Shown here piece by piece: positions 1 through 12,110 of a DNA stretch of 64,000 nucleotides; the first letter of the stretch is position 1; every line of letters begins with the position of its first letter. Position numbers and translations under genes: made by a program. The stretch lies in NCBI GenBank assembly GCA_000320545.1, contig ADNK01000614.1, forward strand, positions 126,001-190,000. The letters run 5' to 3'. Under the pieces are notes generated by a model. That model worked only from the letters and a program-made list of their open reading frames with translations, did not search any database and was not told the origin of the DNA. Origin of the DNA: Bigelowiella natans CCMP2755 (lineage: Eukaryota; Cercozoa; Chlorarachniophyceae).

Positions 1-165
1 ATTATTATGTGGTTTGGGCGTGGTGTTTCTTGGGGATTCTCGCCACGCTGTGGGCAGATGCTGATCTTGGACGCGGTGCTGAATGACCAGTGGCTGGAAC
101 CCGTTGCAATCCTCAATGAGTTTGAAGGAGGAGGAGCAGTAGAGGGGGGCAAAGGGCAATCCTGA
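1..165 (+). CDS. Possible 3' end of a protein gene cut by the window edge
   Basis: Frame 1 is open from the first base to a TGA at 163-165. The stretch reads like real protein, with Trp, Pro and an acidic/glycine end (for example LNDQWLEPVAILNEFEGGG). An AATAAA-type motif lies about 145 bases downstream, near 309-314, which would suit a 3' UTR. I do not recognise the family, and 54 codons are too few to exclude a chance open frame. Confidence 0.3.
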   Translation: MIMWFGRGVSWGFSPRCGQMLILDAVLNDQWLEPVAILNEFEGGGAVEGGKGQS

Positions 166-1460
166 GCCCAACGAAGACCAGCTAAAAAGGCCGACCGGCA
201 ATATGTAGTTGTGGCACACACAAGGGCTGCCGGGAGCAAAGCATCGTCGGGAAGCCGTTGGGGCACAACATGCATCATGGCGTGGCGAAGAAGCCGCCCT
301 CGGCGAGTATCAATAATAAAGCTTAGCGCGTTTAACTCACAGAATTCAATGTTAGATGACAAATAGTGGTGTGATTGGCTTGTGCTGACTGAGAGCCATG
401 CAGCGAAAGGTGTATTAACGCGCAGTATTATTGCAGGCATATACTCAATGTCACGCCGCATATCGTGAAATATGGTGGCTACAGTGTATTACAAAGACAG
501 AAAATACAGTGCTCGGTGCCCAATGTATATAATTAGTTGAATCTAAAATATAAGTAAAATCATGCTTTCTGTCAATCTAGTTTATTATGCTATTCAAAGT
601 AGATGCCTTGTAAGCATTCAGTATTCGATTCACATATTATCATAGACTTAAATAACTTGTTATGCTGTTGTTATATGAGACGAATGTAAGAAAGTAATTT
701 ATTACTCTTTTATAGTCATATTCTATAACAAAGCATCTAGCTATACAAACCAGCAGCTGTACCATTTACCAGTTTAGTGTTATTGCTTTATTGTTTCCGT
801 TTTCTCTCTGCAACAGGCCATTATATGTACTTTTTGTATTCAATAGTATTTATATCCTATCTTTAACGTCGCGCAATACGCACAACAAAATAATAGCTAT
901 AGTAATATTAAATATAGCCATAAAAGTTCTATTCGTGAAAACTGTTTCGTACGTACATATATTATCACGTTGTTTACATGTGCATTTGCAGTACATATGT
1001 GCTCTATGCGAACATTGCTGTATGTCGAGTTTGTGCATATGTCTGGATGTATACTAGTGTATGCTAATGCGCACAGCTGTCTTGTTGAAAGGGTTTACTA
1101 TGTATGCATAACATAACTACATATGCATGTATTCAGCATGTGTGAATTGAAATACAAATGTTCGTACGTCTAGTACGTATACATGAATGAAGTCTCATGC
1201 ATGATTCTTTTCTTCTTCAAATAAAAGATTAATTATTGTACTGCCTCTGTTTGTGTGTACACACGTTAAGAAAGAACTTGCAGCTGTTCTTTTACGCTCT
1301 GCGATGCTTCGAGCTGGTTAATAAATACAACGCATATGGATCGGATCGGAGAGCGCAATATACGCGTGGTAGAAGCACGGGCCAATACACGTACTGCGCG
1401 ACATCGGGTATAGGATATAGATGACACTTCCTTATATTCACAAGTTCTACTTTAACGTGC
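166..1460. other. AT-rich intergenic stretch
   Basis: Apart from the AATAAA near 310, which may end the gene at the left edge, I see only AT-rich sequence with TGCATG/CATATG-like words and short open frames of no coding character. It probably holds the 3' flank of the syntaxin gene on the minus strand. Confidence 0.5.
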
Positions 1461-3515
1461 TCATGCAACGAATACCGTGAAAAAAACGGCGAACAGTATC
1501 AACACGAAGAATACTTTGATAATCAGCCATCGATTTGAGCTTACGGAGCTCAATAACGTCTTCAGCTCAGCTACACCATTTGATACATTCTCGTTCGTTT
1601 CTTCTAAGTTCCTTTCAATACTTATCAACACAATTGGGGGGGGGGGGAACAACGACGAAAAACAAAATTATCATCCGCTGTGGGCACTTGCGAGACGTCA
1701 TTCAAGACTAGAAATTAACGTATAATTTCCACAGAGTATGTTGTGGGGAGTCGTCGGTATTCGTTCGCATCTGCTTTGGATGGACGATGAAGGACAATAC
1801 GGAGATAGCGACGACCTACCTTATAGCAACTTCTCCCTGTGCTTGGACCATGTTGAGCATTCTTTCGTATATTCCCCCAAGCTCGCCAAGCATCTTCTCG
1901 ATATCCTGTGGTGCCAATTCAATCATGGGGGGGGTGGTTTTACGCGAATCAAGACGACATCATCCAGTACATCATCGAAGTGAGCTGATGACGAGTATTG
2001 GCACTGTAATAGAGCAGGTGCACTCGGTCGTCCATCTCAGTGCGACAATATCTAATCCGAATCATCAGCATCCCCATTATCATTGTTGTACTACTTCTTG
2101 GCTGACCTGTACTGTCTCTGCACGGCTCGAAAGATATTCCTCGTTCGCTCTAGATTGTTGCTGTGACGGCGACAATCAAATAAACAAACACCACCAATGA
2201 GGCGCATGCTAAATGGTGATGAAGATATGGTTATTATTAATGTGAAAGGAAGTGCAGTAAAGGGAAGGAGGAGGAGGAGGAGGAGGTGTTCGATCTAGAG
2301 CAAACGATGAGCGTCAGTCATAGCTCACAGAAAACAACGAAGATATCCGACATCATCATCATGCTTTTCTCCTAGCACCCCCCATCTCAACACTGGGAAG
2401 CGAATGCCACTACCTGCTCCTGCACCAACATTTGACTGTGTGTTTTCCCCTCAGTCCCAACGCGACCGAACGAGTTCACTAGATAGGCAAGGGGGGGGGG
2501 GACAAACAAAACAATGAAGCATCGTGAAAGGAACTAAGAATGTGATTATTCGATAATAATAATAATGTGTTGACCACCTTCGCGTTTCCGCAGGCTGAGG
2601 CCTCTAGCGTCCCCGTAGCGTTTTCTTCGTGATGCTTGTGCTTGCAAGCTCTAACAAAACACAATGAAGAGGTAACAGAAGAGGTGATGATGATATTATA
2701 ATGAGGACTATGTACGACGATCATGATAGTAAAGTTATTAGTTCATCAACCTTCGTTCTCATCTCAAGGATTCCCTGAAAATCCTTCGTTGTTTCCGCCA
2801 ACTTTACTTGGAGATCCTTTACAACAGCGGTTGAATGGTTTCGAGAGTGCCCCTTCGCACGGGAGGTCTCCTGTGTAAGTATACGTGGTCTTATTCAGGA
2901 TGAGGTTTGAACAAATCTCTCGCCCCTGCTAGTGCATCAGCCTCTGTTGCGTTGTTAACATAAAATGATAAATTGAATGACCATAAAGTTTTGAAGATGC
3001 TGAATATCATCACTAAGTCGAGTTATTTCCTCTTTCACTACAAAGCGCAACTCCTGAATTTCTTTAGTTGGGTCCTTAAACAGCGACTTTTGCTTTGCAA
3101 CTAAGATAATTACGCAACAGACCTTGGTGAGCTTCTGCATTTATGACATGCCATTTGGGAAACATGCAATCTTTGAAGAGGACTAGTTATGAAACTGTTA
3201 TGTGTTCAAAAGTGTGGTCTTACGTGAGGTGAGTTTCTCCAATTTTACACTAACACCCTGAATCCCATGCATTATGGATCCTGCTGCCCGTGCGAAGCGC
3301 ACCTGCGCGGATGTCGTTCCTGGGGGGCGGAGAGGGGCTTGTGTATTGGGAGGGTCGAGCAATCGACGATTCCGGTGGTGGGGAGGCTCATAGGCGGTAC
3401 TGCTAGAAGACATCATTGTCATGCTATTTCCACCATTCGTGCTCATGGAATCCACAAGCTGCATGAATTCCCCCGTTCTGTCACGACAGTCGTTCATGTT
3501 GAAGGGAGAGGGCAA
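1461..3515 (-). CDS. STX5: Syntaxin-5/Sed5-like Qa-SNARE of the Golgi, eight exons
   Basis: Exons 3515-3224, 3100-2982, 2870-2751, 2650-2578, 2478-2414, 2160-2107, 1905-1820 and 1620-1461 join to exactly 969 bases, 322 residues. The N-terminus has the DCRDRTGEF element typical of Sed5/syntaxin-5, followed by the Habc region with KLEKLTSLAKQKSLF across the first splice. A Qa-SNARE motif follows, and the tail is VSSNRWLIIKVFFVLILF plus a hydrophobic anchor, nearly identical in pattern to animal syntaxin-5. Such proteins drive ER-Golgi and intra-Golgi vesicle fusion with Bet1, Sec22 and Ykt6/GS partners. The intron after exon 2 uses GTCATT, a weak donor, but the phase is right. The start codon was chosen because it lies just before the conserved RDRT block. 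Family and exon joins are secure; the exact initiator is slightly less so. Confidence 0.93.
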
Positions 3516-3976
3516 CGCCTGCGAGGGATCGATCTTCGATGTAGCAGACTCTAAGACTTATGATGATCATATATTATACAATATTTATTAAAAAAGACAG
3601 TATTTGGTATCTATGACAAAGATATTCGTGCCAAATATGGAAATCACAATGGGATTTCTCTCGATAAAGGAAGCCCCGATGAAGCTGAGTGCATTTGTAC
3701 TTCTTTGCAATCACGTCACCTAACCAAGCGACAAGTCTTCGGGATTGTCTATTAAAGAGGGCTATCCCTGCATTCTCTAGATACGTCAAGCAAATAACAT
3801 TGTCGTATTATAAATTTCAAACGGCATTAATGCTATCGCGTTTACAAGCCTTGAGACCGATCCCTTTTCAAGTGCGTCAAAGATCGTTCGTTGTAGCTCT
3901 TCGCCGAGCCGCACGGAAAGAACATTCCCCATCCCAAGCTCCATCATTTTGAGGCCTGGACACAAATATCATCGTG
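3516..3976. promoter_or_regulatory. Divergent intergenic region between STX5 and the three-RRM gene
   Basis: This 461-base gap separates two genes transcribed away from each other, so it should hold both promoters. A tentative minus-strand two-exon frame (3952 to about 3851, then about 3779 to 3574) reads as modestly protein-like, but it matches no family I know and could be 5' UTR. Confidence 0.4.
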
Positions 3977-4014
3977 ATGGATAAACTTGATAAATCCCTC
4001 GACGAGCTTGCAAG
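3977..4014 (+). other. Candidate first coding exon with UAP56-binding-like motif
   Basis: The ATG at 3977 opens MDKLDKSLDELA, ending at donor AG|GTTGGG. The intron (4015-4311) ends CTTTTCCCAG and the phases fit. This exon is inferred from splice sites and resemblance to the ALYREF N-terminus. Confidence 0.6.
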
Positions 4015-5236
4015 GTTGGGTCTTGTTCCACGTCTACATTCTTTCTCCGATTCATTCTCCTGCCCAACATCCAACTAACTCTCATCAAACTCTGCTAATA
4101 TTTGAGCAATGAGTTCGAAAAGAGAATTCTTTCTTACTTTTTGAGAGAAGCAGCTAGGGTGGGTAGACACAGTAAAGCGGGAAAATACGTGAGGAGATGG
4201 GGACCCGAACACATAAATAGTTCCGGAATGAAGAATTATGATAACCTTATTAATGAAAGAAATAGAATCACCCTCACACGTGCTTTTTCTATGCATGCAA
4301 ACTTTTCCCAGTATGAGTCGCAAGGCGCCTTCCCGTGCTCAAAGGGGACGGGCCTCGCGCAGACATGGTGCAAATCCATATTCGAAGCCAAAACCGTTTG
4401 TGTCGGGCGGCGTAAGCACGGTGTACGTTGGCAATCTGGACTGGAAAGTCACTTGGAAAGATCTGAAGGATCACATGAAATCTGTAGGAGAGGTTGAGCA
4501 CGCAGATGTGTTGACCTACAACGACGGAAAGTCCTCCGGGGGAGGCCTCGTGCGTTACGCGAACGCAAAGCAAGCTCAGCGGGCAATCAACGAGCTCACT
4601 GGCACATATCTCAACGGACGATCAATCTTCGTTCGTGAGGACCGTGAGCATGGTAAAGGTGGTCACAAGGGCGGCGCCGGTGCTGGGGAGTTGAGTGGCA
4701 CCACAGTCTTCGTTGGAAATCTGAGCTGGCAGACCTCCTGGCAGGACTTGAAGGACCACATGAAATCTGCGGGGGAAGTCGAGAAAGCTGACATCCTGAC
4801 GAGGAGCGATGGCAAACATTCAGGGGCTGGGCTAGTCACATTTAAAACTAAAGAAGCCGCAAAGAAGGCCATGAAGGAGCTTACCGACTCCTCCTTGAAT
4901 GGGAGATTAATATTTGTGCGGGAGGATAGAGAGGGTGGGAAAGGAGGAGGAGGAGGAGGAGGAGGAGGGGGAAGAGGAGGAGGAAACAAATATGGGAATG
5001 AAGTCTCAGTATTTGTTGGGAATTTACCGTGGTCGACTTCATGGCAGGACTTGAAGAATACCTTCGCAGGATACAATGTTCAACACGTCGATGTTGGTGA
5101 AGCTCGAAATGGAAAGATGCGTGGCTTCGCAATTATGAAATTCGCAAGTGATCAGGATGCTGAGGCAGCGATCAGAGATATGAATGGCTACCAGATGTAT
5201 GGGAGAGCTTTAGAAGTGAGGTATGACAACAAGTGA
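3977..5236 (+). CDS. Three-RRM nuclear RNA-binding protein, hnRNP M/Gbp2 type
   Basis: The main exon, 4312-5236, encodes an Arg-rich leader and three RRMs. RNP2-like VYVGNL, VFVGNL and VFVGNL motifs start each domain, and short RNP1 versions follow. The linkers carry HGKGGHKGG and a Gly-rich run encoded by a GGA repeat at 4944-4985. The wording of the RRMs (TSWQDLKDHMKSAGEVEKAD) resembles hnRNP M and yeast Gbp2/Hrb1, which act in mRNP packaging and export. A likely first exon, 3977-4014, encodes MDKLDKSLDELA; spliced to 4312 after a pyrimidine tract it stays in frame. That start resembles the UAP56-binding motif of ALY/REF adaptors. If the first exon is wrong, the ATG at 4313 would be the start. 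Confidence 0.9.
4944..4985 (+). repeat. GGA repeat encoding a glycine linker
   Basis: An imperfect GGA run inside the three-RRM coding exon gives a polyglycine linker between RRM2 and RRM3. Length variation here would stay in frame. Confidence 0.85.
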
Positions 5237-5928
5237 AGCACTCGAGAAGAAAGGGATGGCTCCTGTTAGTGTTCCAGACCGTATTTTGTATGTTCTACAG
5301 TACTAGATGTGATCGAGACGTGGTGCATATCTACATTATTGCAGTGCTGTGCTTACACACATTGTGAAATGCAATAGCGCATATACCATGCAATCTAACG
5401 CTAGAGCGATAGTTCATGCATAAAGCTACATCTATAATAGACACATCTAGACATTACTATCATATCTAGCGCATGAACATGTCGTCATGCTGTTATAGCG
5501 ATGCCAATGTTATTGTTTGTTAGTTTGGGCTACTTGCGGCGACGTATACTAGCGTAGCTAGTAGTAGGTTACACGTACTGCTTAGACTATGCTGCGCGCT
5601 ACTCGCACCGTCTAATAGCATTCGGCTTTGCATAGCTACTAGCTAGCTAGATAGCCACATCTAGACATGACAAATAATGCAAATTGAATCATACAGCTGA
5701 TAGCTATCTCGCATTGCGCTAGCTGCGCGCGGGAGCGCTAGAGCGTAAGCATGGTACAATGGGTCATTCTGCATATGACATGTAGCATTCGATCGTTCTG
5801 TAGGACTGAGCATGGCACGCGCTCACCCAATTCAAAGCATGTCATGATCGAGCTGTTGCTATGCAGATTTGTACTCATACGCGTCATAGCTAGATAGGTG
5901 AATGCATAAGGTTGAGTGCATGCGGCAA
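5237..5928. other. Intergenic block rich in CTAG, TGCAT and GCGC words
   Basis: No convincing coding frame. It carries runs such as CTAGCTAGCTAG near 5641 and many CATCTAG/TAGCTA words, the same vocabulary as other intergenic blocks at 18-19, 22, 25-26, 37 and 51-52 kb. It lies between convergent genes. Confidence 0.5.
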
Positions 5929-6378
5929 TCAGTACCATTTCTCTTTGTTCCCCCACCTCTCACGAAATCCGATCCCCGGTCTACCTTTACTATCCAGGTG
6001 TGCACTTCCGAAGAACAGTATTGAGAAGAACTCGGAAAGCCCAGGGAACATGTTGAGAGGTACCAGGGTGAGAAGCGAGAAGATGGATACGAAACCCAGC
6101 CTTGTCAACAACCATGCGAAGAGTCTCAGATACCACGAAGATGACGAAAACGACTGCGATCCTGTTGCAGAATTAACTTTCCCACGAGAGAGGGGAGAGT
6201 CACTTCGTGCATTTTTTTGGCTTCCGATGCAATGTAATCGCTTCTCCGAATCCAAGAGAACGCGTCGCAGTTCCCTCACGTCCTATTACCATGAATGACA
6301 TGCCTTAACTTTCAATGACAGAAATAATAGCACACACAGCCCACCACATGTAGCAGCAACTCCCCCCCCCCCCTCCAC

Positions 6379-6409
<31 letters not shown>

Positions 6410-7281
6410 TACATACATACATCCGTTAAAATATGAAGAAATCGCTGCCGAACATATCTTGTCAGTCTTATATTCCTTTCTTGAGTACCCTACATCAACC
6501 AACCCCTCTACACCCGAGAAAGCGATGACAATTATGACTCATACATGATGCGCGGATTTTATGAGTGCCAAGGATGAGTGGAAGTTGAGCTGGCCCAGGA
6601 ATTGGAAGGTCCTTTCAATCTTCAGTATGTGTCGCATCAACGACGAATCAAAACAAGAAGATCGAATCATCAAGCGGACTATAAGGAAGAGGGGGGGCGA
6701 GCGTAAATGAGAATTCAGAAAACCGAATAACCTTGAACTTGTAGACATTCCATCTACGCAAAAATGACAGCTTCTCGTCAGATTTAAGAGAAGCAAGGAA
6801 GGCCTTCTCTGCTTTCGCCAGCTTAGATGTCGTCCATTTCTTAGCGTCACCACCATCATTAACAAGCGTCGTCGCTATCACCGTTGAGGTGCCTTGATCA
6901 CTCTCTGTCTCCCCCAACATGCATGCAAGAAGGCCTGATGTTCAGTAGAGTTTCAGGGGATGTTAATAACAATAAACGATGTTAGTATAATGCCCAGTAT
7001 TACGATGGTGCTGATGATTACTGATGATAATGATGATGGTCAATATTGTGATGGGTGGTGAATACACAGCACACCCTTTTAATTTTTTATGGTATACAAA
7101 GTCGAAGTATTATATGATTTCGTGCGCCATATAAATATTAGCAAATACACACGTGAAAACTCCGCTTTAACTTCCCGGGTTGTGGCCTCGAACTCAGATA
7201 ACTGGAGAGAAAAGCGCCAAAACGTTGTTTTAGAAATTTGTTTGCACAACGACGAATCAAGGGTCCAGCGAACAACGCCAT
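5929..7281 (-). CDS. Probable mitochondrial membrane protein, four exons
   Basis: Tentative exons 7281-7153, 6902-6732, 6619-6545 and 6282-5929 are all phase 0 and sum to 243 codons. The first exon begins MALFAGPLIRRCANKFLKQR, rich in Arg/Lys, Ser and hydrophobics with no acid, a classic mitochondrial presequence. The middle is charged (KLAKAEKAFLASLKSDEK). The last exon begins DVRELRRVLLDSEKRL and then has a long hydrophobic region (LRLFAWLLTRLGFVSIFSLL and onward), suggesting one or two membrane passes, and ends KEKWY. I cannot name the family. Alternative acceptors near 6918 are possible, including a start at 6920 that would remove the presequence exon. Confidence 0.45.
6361..6420. repeat. 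Poly-C and CA microsatellite in an intron
   Basis: A poly-C tract is followed by (CACA)n and ATAC repeats. It sits inside the last intron of the tentative mitochondrial gene. Confidence 0.85.
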
Positions 7282-7315
7282 TTTGGGATGATGCGTATAT
7301 GGACGGAAGAAGTTT

Positions 7316-7318
<3 letters not shown>

Positions 7319-7354
<36 letters not shown>
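7319..7354. repeat. GA microsatellite at the left of duplication copy 1
   Basis: A near-perfect (GA)n run immediately precedes the first copy of the 162-base duplicated segment. Confidence 0.9.
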
Positions 7355-7356
<2 letters not shown>

Positions 7357-7357
<1 letters not shown>

Positions 7358-7518
7358 GAATGGATGCTCGCCAAGGAAGGTGATGGTGGGGAGGGGGGGG
7401 ACTGGCAAACAAGAACCCATAAATACGACAGATTCACACACGAAGCTTCCCACCTAAGACTTGAAGAGGGAATGGACCATTTTTTACGCCGCTGGTGGCC
7501 AGTAAGAGATCCTCCTCT
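7357..7518 (+). repeat. Tandem duplication, copy 1
   Basis: This segment recurs at 7668-7829, offset by 311 bases and apparently identical by eye. Both copies follow a GA-rich tract and run into a CCTCCT tract, and both contain a strong potential splice donor, CCA|GTAAGAG. Confidence 0.9.
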
Positions 7519-7667
7519 CCTCCTCCTGCATCTTTCTCTGCAAAACTTCCCACGCTCTGTGATAATGTTTTGATGTCACGTTAACATATATTGCCTGGAT
7601 GGAGGGAGGGGAGGGAGGGAGAGAGGGAGGGAGGGAGAGAGAGAGAGAGAGAGATGGAGGGGCAAAG

Positions 7668-7829
7668 GGAATGGATGCTCGCCAAGGAAGGTGATGGTGG
7701 GGAGGGGGGGGACTGGCAAACAAGAACCCATAAATACGACAGATTCACACACGAAGCTTCCCACCTAAGACTTGAAGAGGGAATGGACCATTTTTTACGC
7801 CGCTGGTGGCCAGTAAGAGATCCTCCTCT
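7668..7829 (+). repeat. Tandem duplication, copy 2
   Basis: Second copy of the segment at 7357-7518. The interval between the copies (7519-7667) contains a GGGA/GA-rich tract, so slippage or unequal exchange between microsatellites is the obvious route. Confidence 0.9.
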
Positions 7830-8653
7830 TCCTCCTCCTCCTCCTCCTCATCATCATCGTTTCCTTCTCTACGCGTTTCTGTATTCTGATCAGGGTCGGC
7901 CACTCTGCTACTTGCCGCCTTTATCATGGTCTTCTTCTTCTTCTTCCTACCCCTCTCCTTCCTCTTCTTCTTGCGGTGAATGGGCGCGACACCAAGCACC
8001 ATGCGGGAAAGAGCCGCATATGCAACGAGGGGCGAGAAAGAGGAGGGAGGCGATGGTGCTTTTGGTGGCGCCTCTCTCCGATCAACACATGCATATCCAC
8101 CGAATTGTGGCATCACCCGCCTAAAACATAATCAAGTACGATGGAAGAAGTAGTATTTCTACGTGTCAGCTCTTCCTTTGTCAATAACCTTGCTGCCGCT
8201 GCTGCTGCATTGTTTAAAAATGTATGGGCCAACGACTAGAAGCGCCCTCCAAAGCACACTGGTGATTGAGGCCCATCAGTGCCTTTTGGGTTGGCGTTTT
8301 TCGACACTGCGAATGCGCCCTAATATTCCTGTTGCTCACGGTGTGTGGGAACGGGAGGAGAAGAACTGACGCAAGTGTCAATCCCGCTCTCTTGAGATGT
8401 GGTGGTTGTTTGTGTGCATAAGTGTTTGAATATCAAAAACGTTGAAAAAGCTCAGGCAAGAAACAGGCAGCGCAGATAAAGGTAGGCTTAATACATTGTC
8501 GCATTCTTTGCCATCGTCTTCCTCCTCCCGTGCTCTTGTTCTTGCTCTTGCCCTTCTTCTTCTTCTTCAAACGGGTCTAACACAATGGCGACGTCGTCGA
8601 AGACTACGGCCTGGTCCGAAGAAGAGGAGAGGAAAAGGAGGAGTGAAACGACG

Positions 8654-8658
<5 letters not shown>

Positions 8659-8683
<25 letters not shown>
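8659..8683. repeat. TA microsatellite
   Basis: Uninterrupted (TA)n run. Confidence 0.9.
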
Positions 8684-8684
<1 letters not shown>

Positions 8685-8800
8685 AATTAGAATATTGATC
8701 TCCTCCTGATCCTCCTCCTCATGATAATACACAATTTAAACGTATATCACACAACCCTATCTCGTCCATCGAAGAGTAGTTTCTTCCACGATCCACCCAG

Positions 8801-8847
8801 CTTTTAGACAGACAGACAGACAGAGACAGAGAGAGAGAGAGCGAGAG

Positions 8848-8884
<37 letters not shown>
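8801..8884. repeat. CAGA/GA microsatellite
   Basis: ACAG units grade into a long (GA)n run of about 60 bases. Confidence 0.9.
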
Positions 8885-8887
<3 letters not shown>

Positions 8888-9040
8888 TATCAGGACAGAG
8901 AGAGAGGGAGAATGAAGATGAGCACTCTTCTGTCTTCTTGTCATCTAGGGCTAGTTGTTGTAAGAGTGTGTAAGGTATGGTAGGCAAGGAGGGCGGCGGT
9001 GACGCACGGGTAGTGGTAGTAAGTAGAGAACAAACCACGA

Positions 9041-9737
9041 TTAATGAGAACGCTTTGCCCCTCCCCCGGAACCCTTGTAGTCTTTGTTGTGAGAATGCGC
9101 CTTAAATGTGGAGAACGATGGGGAGGGAAGGAAGACGACAACGAGTTATCACAACAACAACAACAACAACAACAACAACACACCACCATCAACAGCAACG
9201 ACAATGATATTACGCATTATGGGATTCGAACACACAAATGCATCCGCACATGGAGAGCAGCAATGAGAGGCTTGTCGCAACAACGACGACAACAGCTATC
9301 ATGTAGAGACATCTTGAGGACGTACCGAACGAGTGGAAAAGGCTTGCGGAATCCAAATAACGAACCGTCGCCATCGTTTCTTGTTCCTTTGCAGCTTCCC
9401 TCCCCTTGTTGGCACTAATACTACTACTACTACTACTGCTACTATCTACATCATCGTCGTCCTCTTGCATTGGCGTGGTCATGGAGATTTCTACTTGTCG
9501 TATGCTTCTACGTATTGCCTCGCGACACCCTGAGCACGAGCTCAGTGACGCCCCAGAAAGCGAGATGCGTAGCTGGTGTATGCAACGAAACCATAGCAGG
9601 TAGGAGAAGTAGGAGAAAATGCAAAGATATAGAAGTACCCAGCAATCAAGCCGTCAAGTGAGGAAGAGTAGCTTACAAGTTGCCATAGTTAATGGCAGCA
9701 TGAAATAACGCATCATCGATGAAAATACACACATAAC

Positions 9738-9768
<31 letters not shown>

Positions 9769-9849
9769 CCACAAAAAGGCACACATATAGGACTGAATGT
9801 ATATTGCTATATCATACAGGGTACGGATATTTAATAATATAAATATAAT

Positions 9850-9888
<39 letters not shown>

Positions 9889-9931
9889 GAAGATATAATG
9901 TAAAGTACGCGCGCGTGCGTGTGTGTAATGG

Positions 9932-9962
<31 letters not shown>

Positions 9963-11504
9963 CAACGTTTTGGCCTGGGAATGCCGCGTCCTTTGCAAAT
10001 TTCTGTTTGATAGCCTTATATCTTTCCACTGCCGATTTCTGCCACTTGGTGGAACGATGATGATTCTTCTCTTCAAACTTCTCCCCCTCCCCCCCTTCTT
10101 GTTTGTCAAATTGCAGGTTAGTGTCGTCGTAGAGCAGCAGTATTTCCACCTGTGTCAGTGTATACATGTACCACATCAAAGAGAAGCAGGAGTCGTCATT
10201 CCGCTCTGCTTCGTTTCATTTCGCCAGCTTTTTTGACTTTATTTATGCGAAGCTGTTGGTGTCGCTGGGGAAGAGAACGTGATGAATTCGCGTACACCAA
10301 CCATATTGCGAGAGGGGGGTCCCCCCTCCCACCCCTCCTCAACACTCAATACGTGCAGTACACACACGTACACACACACGCATACACGCACACGAACGCA
10401 GGCATCTATTACCTGAACATTGTGCGAGGGATATCGTGGGAAGAAGGATGGCCTTGGTACCAAAGCAGAAGTCGCAATCCTTCCCTACGCGTAGGGGAGG
10501 GGAGGGGGGCAGGACACGTCGTGACGGTAGGAGGAGGAGTTAAAGCATAAGGTTACGGGAAATATAAAGAGGAAAAGGTGCCGAGGAGAACACTATTGCA
10601 TACGCATAGTCTTTCATAGTTGTGGTAGATGGAAATGACGCTAATGATGACTGATGATGATGGTTGACGGTGATAATGATAAATAATGATTGATAATTGA
10701 TAATGGCGCGTGCTTACTCACCACAAGACTAGCAACTCCACTCAGGAACATCGTTCGTGCTAATGACGACCCAGAAGAAGAAGAAGAAGAAGAAGAAGAA
10801 GACTGCAGTGGGGCGATGATGATGCACAAAAAGAACAACGCGGTGAAGAAGGGAAGAGAAATGTAGAAGAAGAAGAAATGAAAATGGACGCCGCCAACGG
10901 ATAGTGGTAGTGTCGATGTGCTGCTATGGACTCACCATGCTCTCCACGCTCGGCAGCGTTCCTGCAAATACGGCTCTGATTTCGAATTCACCATGCACAC
11001 GTAGACGACATAACGTTAATAATGAGTCAAGAGGTGAAAGAATGTGGCAGATTCATCTGCTTCTCCCATGCCCAAGGCCTGGAGAATGAAGAAGGGGAAA
11101 ACTATCAAATAGATGATAATGCACCTCTGCATGCCAAGAACACGCACAGACGTAAATTTCACGCACGCTGTCCACATCCATATGTACACATTTCCCCTCG
11201 CAAACATCGATAAAAACCACAGACAAACACACCCTGTTGTGCCTGGGAGCAATGGCGTGCGACGGGCAGGCACTGCGTTGAGATCCACCCAAACGTAACG
11301 GTCTTTCTCCTCCCTGCCCATCCCGATTTCACTTCCACATCTGCCACCGGGTGGGCTTGTATACCCGTAGCGGGTGGGAGGAGGTCTTGCCTCCATGGCG
11401 CTGCTTTTCTTCCGAGAAGGGGGGATGGAGGGGTTGAGCAAGTAAATTATGTACTTTGACCGGCCTGTGGAACAGCAGTCAATCAAAGAATAATAATGCA
11501 AGAA

Positions 11505-11551
<47 letters not shown>

Positions 11552-12076
11552 AACGAGGTGAGAGACGCCATCATCATGATTTCTCTTTCTCGTGACTGTT
11601 GTCATCAGATGATATGTGTTCTTCTTTTTCACATATACTGCTAGTCGTGCATTCTCTTGTATTCGTTAAAGCCCTCTTAACTTCCGTCATCGTCATCATC
11701 ATCATCATATCACCTGAGTGTCGGTAGTCATCCCTAATGACATTATCGACTGACTCGAAACGAGCAAGTATGTCGTAATTATTGACTTCTTTTCCTCCTG
11801 TGGCGTGGTCTCCCCCTCCTCCTGCTCTTACCTGGCCACCTTCCTCCTCCGCAAGGTTCATCTCCCTTTCACTTTCGCCTCCCGCCTGTTTCCTGTCCGT
11901 ACTCTCAAGAAGCGACTTTGCAATTTCTCGCGAGACTATGTTGGCCAGCGAGCCTGGAGCATGCGTAATGCGAATGCTATGCTGTACTTGGATCTGATAG
12001 AAGTGATTAGGAGAAATACGTCAAACAACACATGACCGTCATCATGTGCAGCCGGTTCGTAATCATCCTGGTTGTT

Positions 12077-12110
<34 letters not shown>

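Larger units (their letters stand above)
7282..9040. other. Unresolved region between two minus-strand genes
   Basis: Several short frames look partly coding but cannot be assembled. A minus frame at 8116-7745 has a basic stretch and a run of Glu. A plus frame at 8220-8369 ends in VAHGVWEREEKN. A plus ATG at 8585 opens MATSSKTTAWSEEEERK. The region holds GA repeats (8831-8884) and a TA run (8659-8683). I cannot support a gene here. Confidence 0.35.

Noticed and set aside
9215-9240. Minus-strand GTTCGAATCCC resembling a tRNA T-arm/B box
   Set aside because: It lies beside a transmembrane-encoding exon of the minus-strand gene, and no acceptor stem, D arm or anticodon arm can be folded around it.
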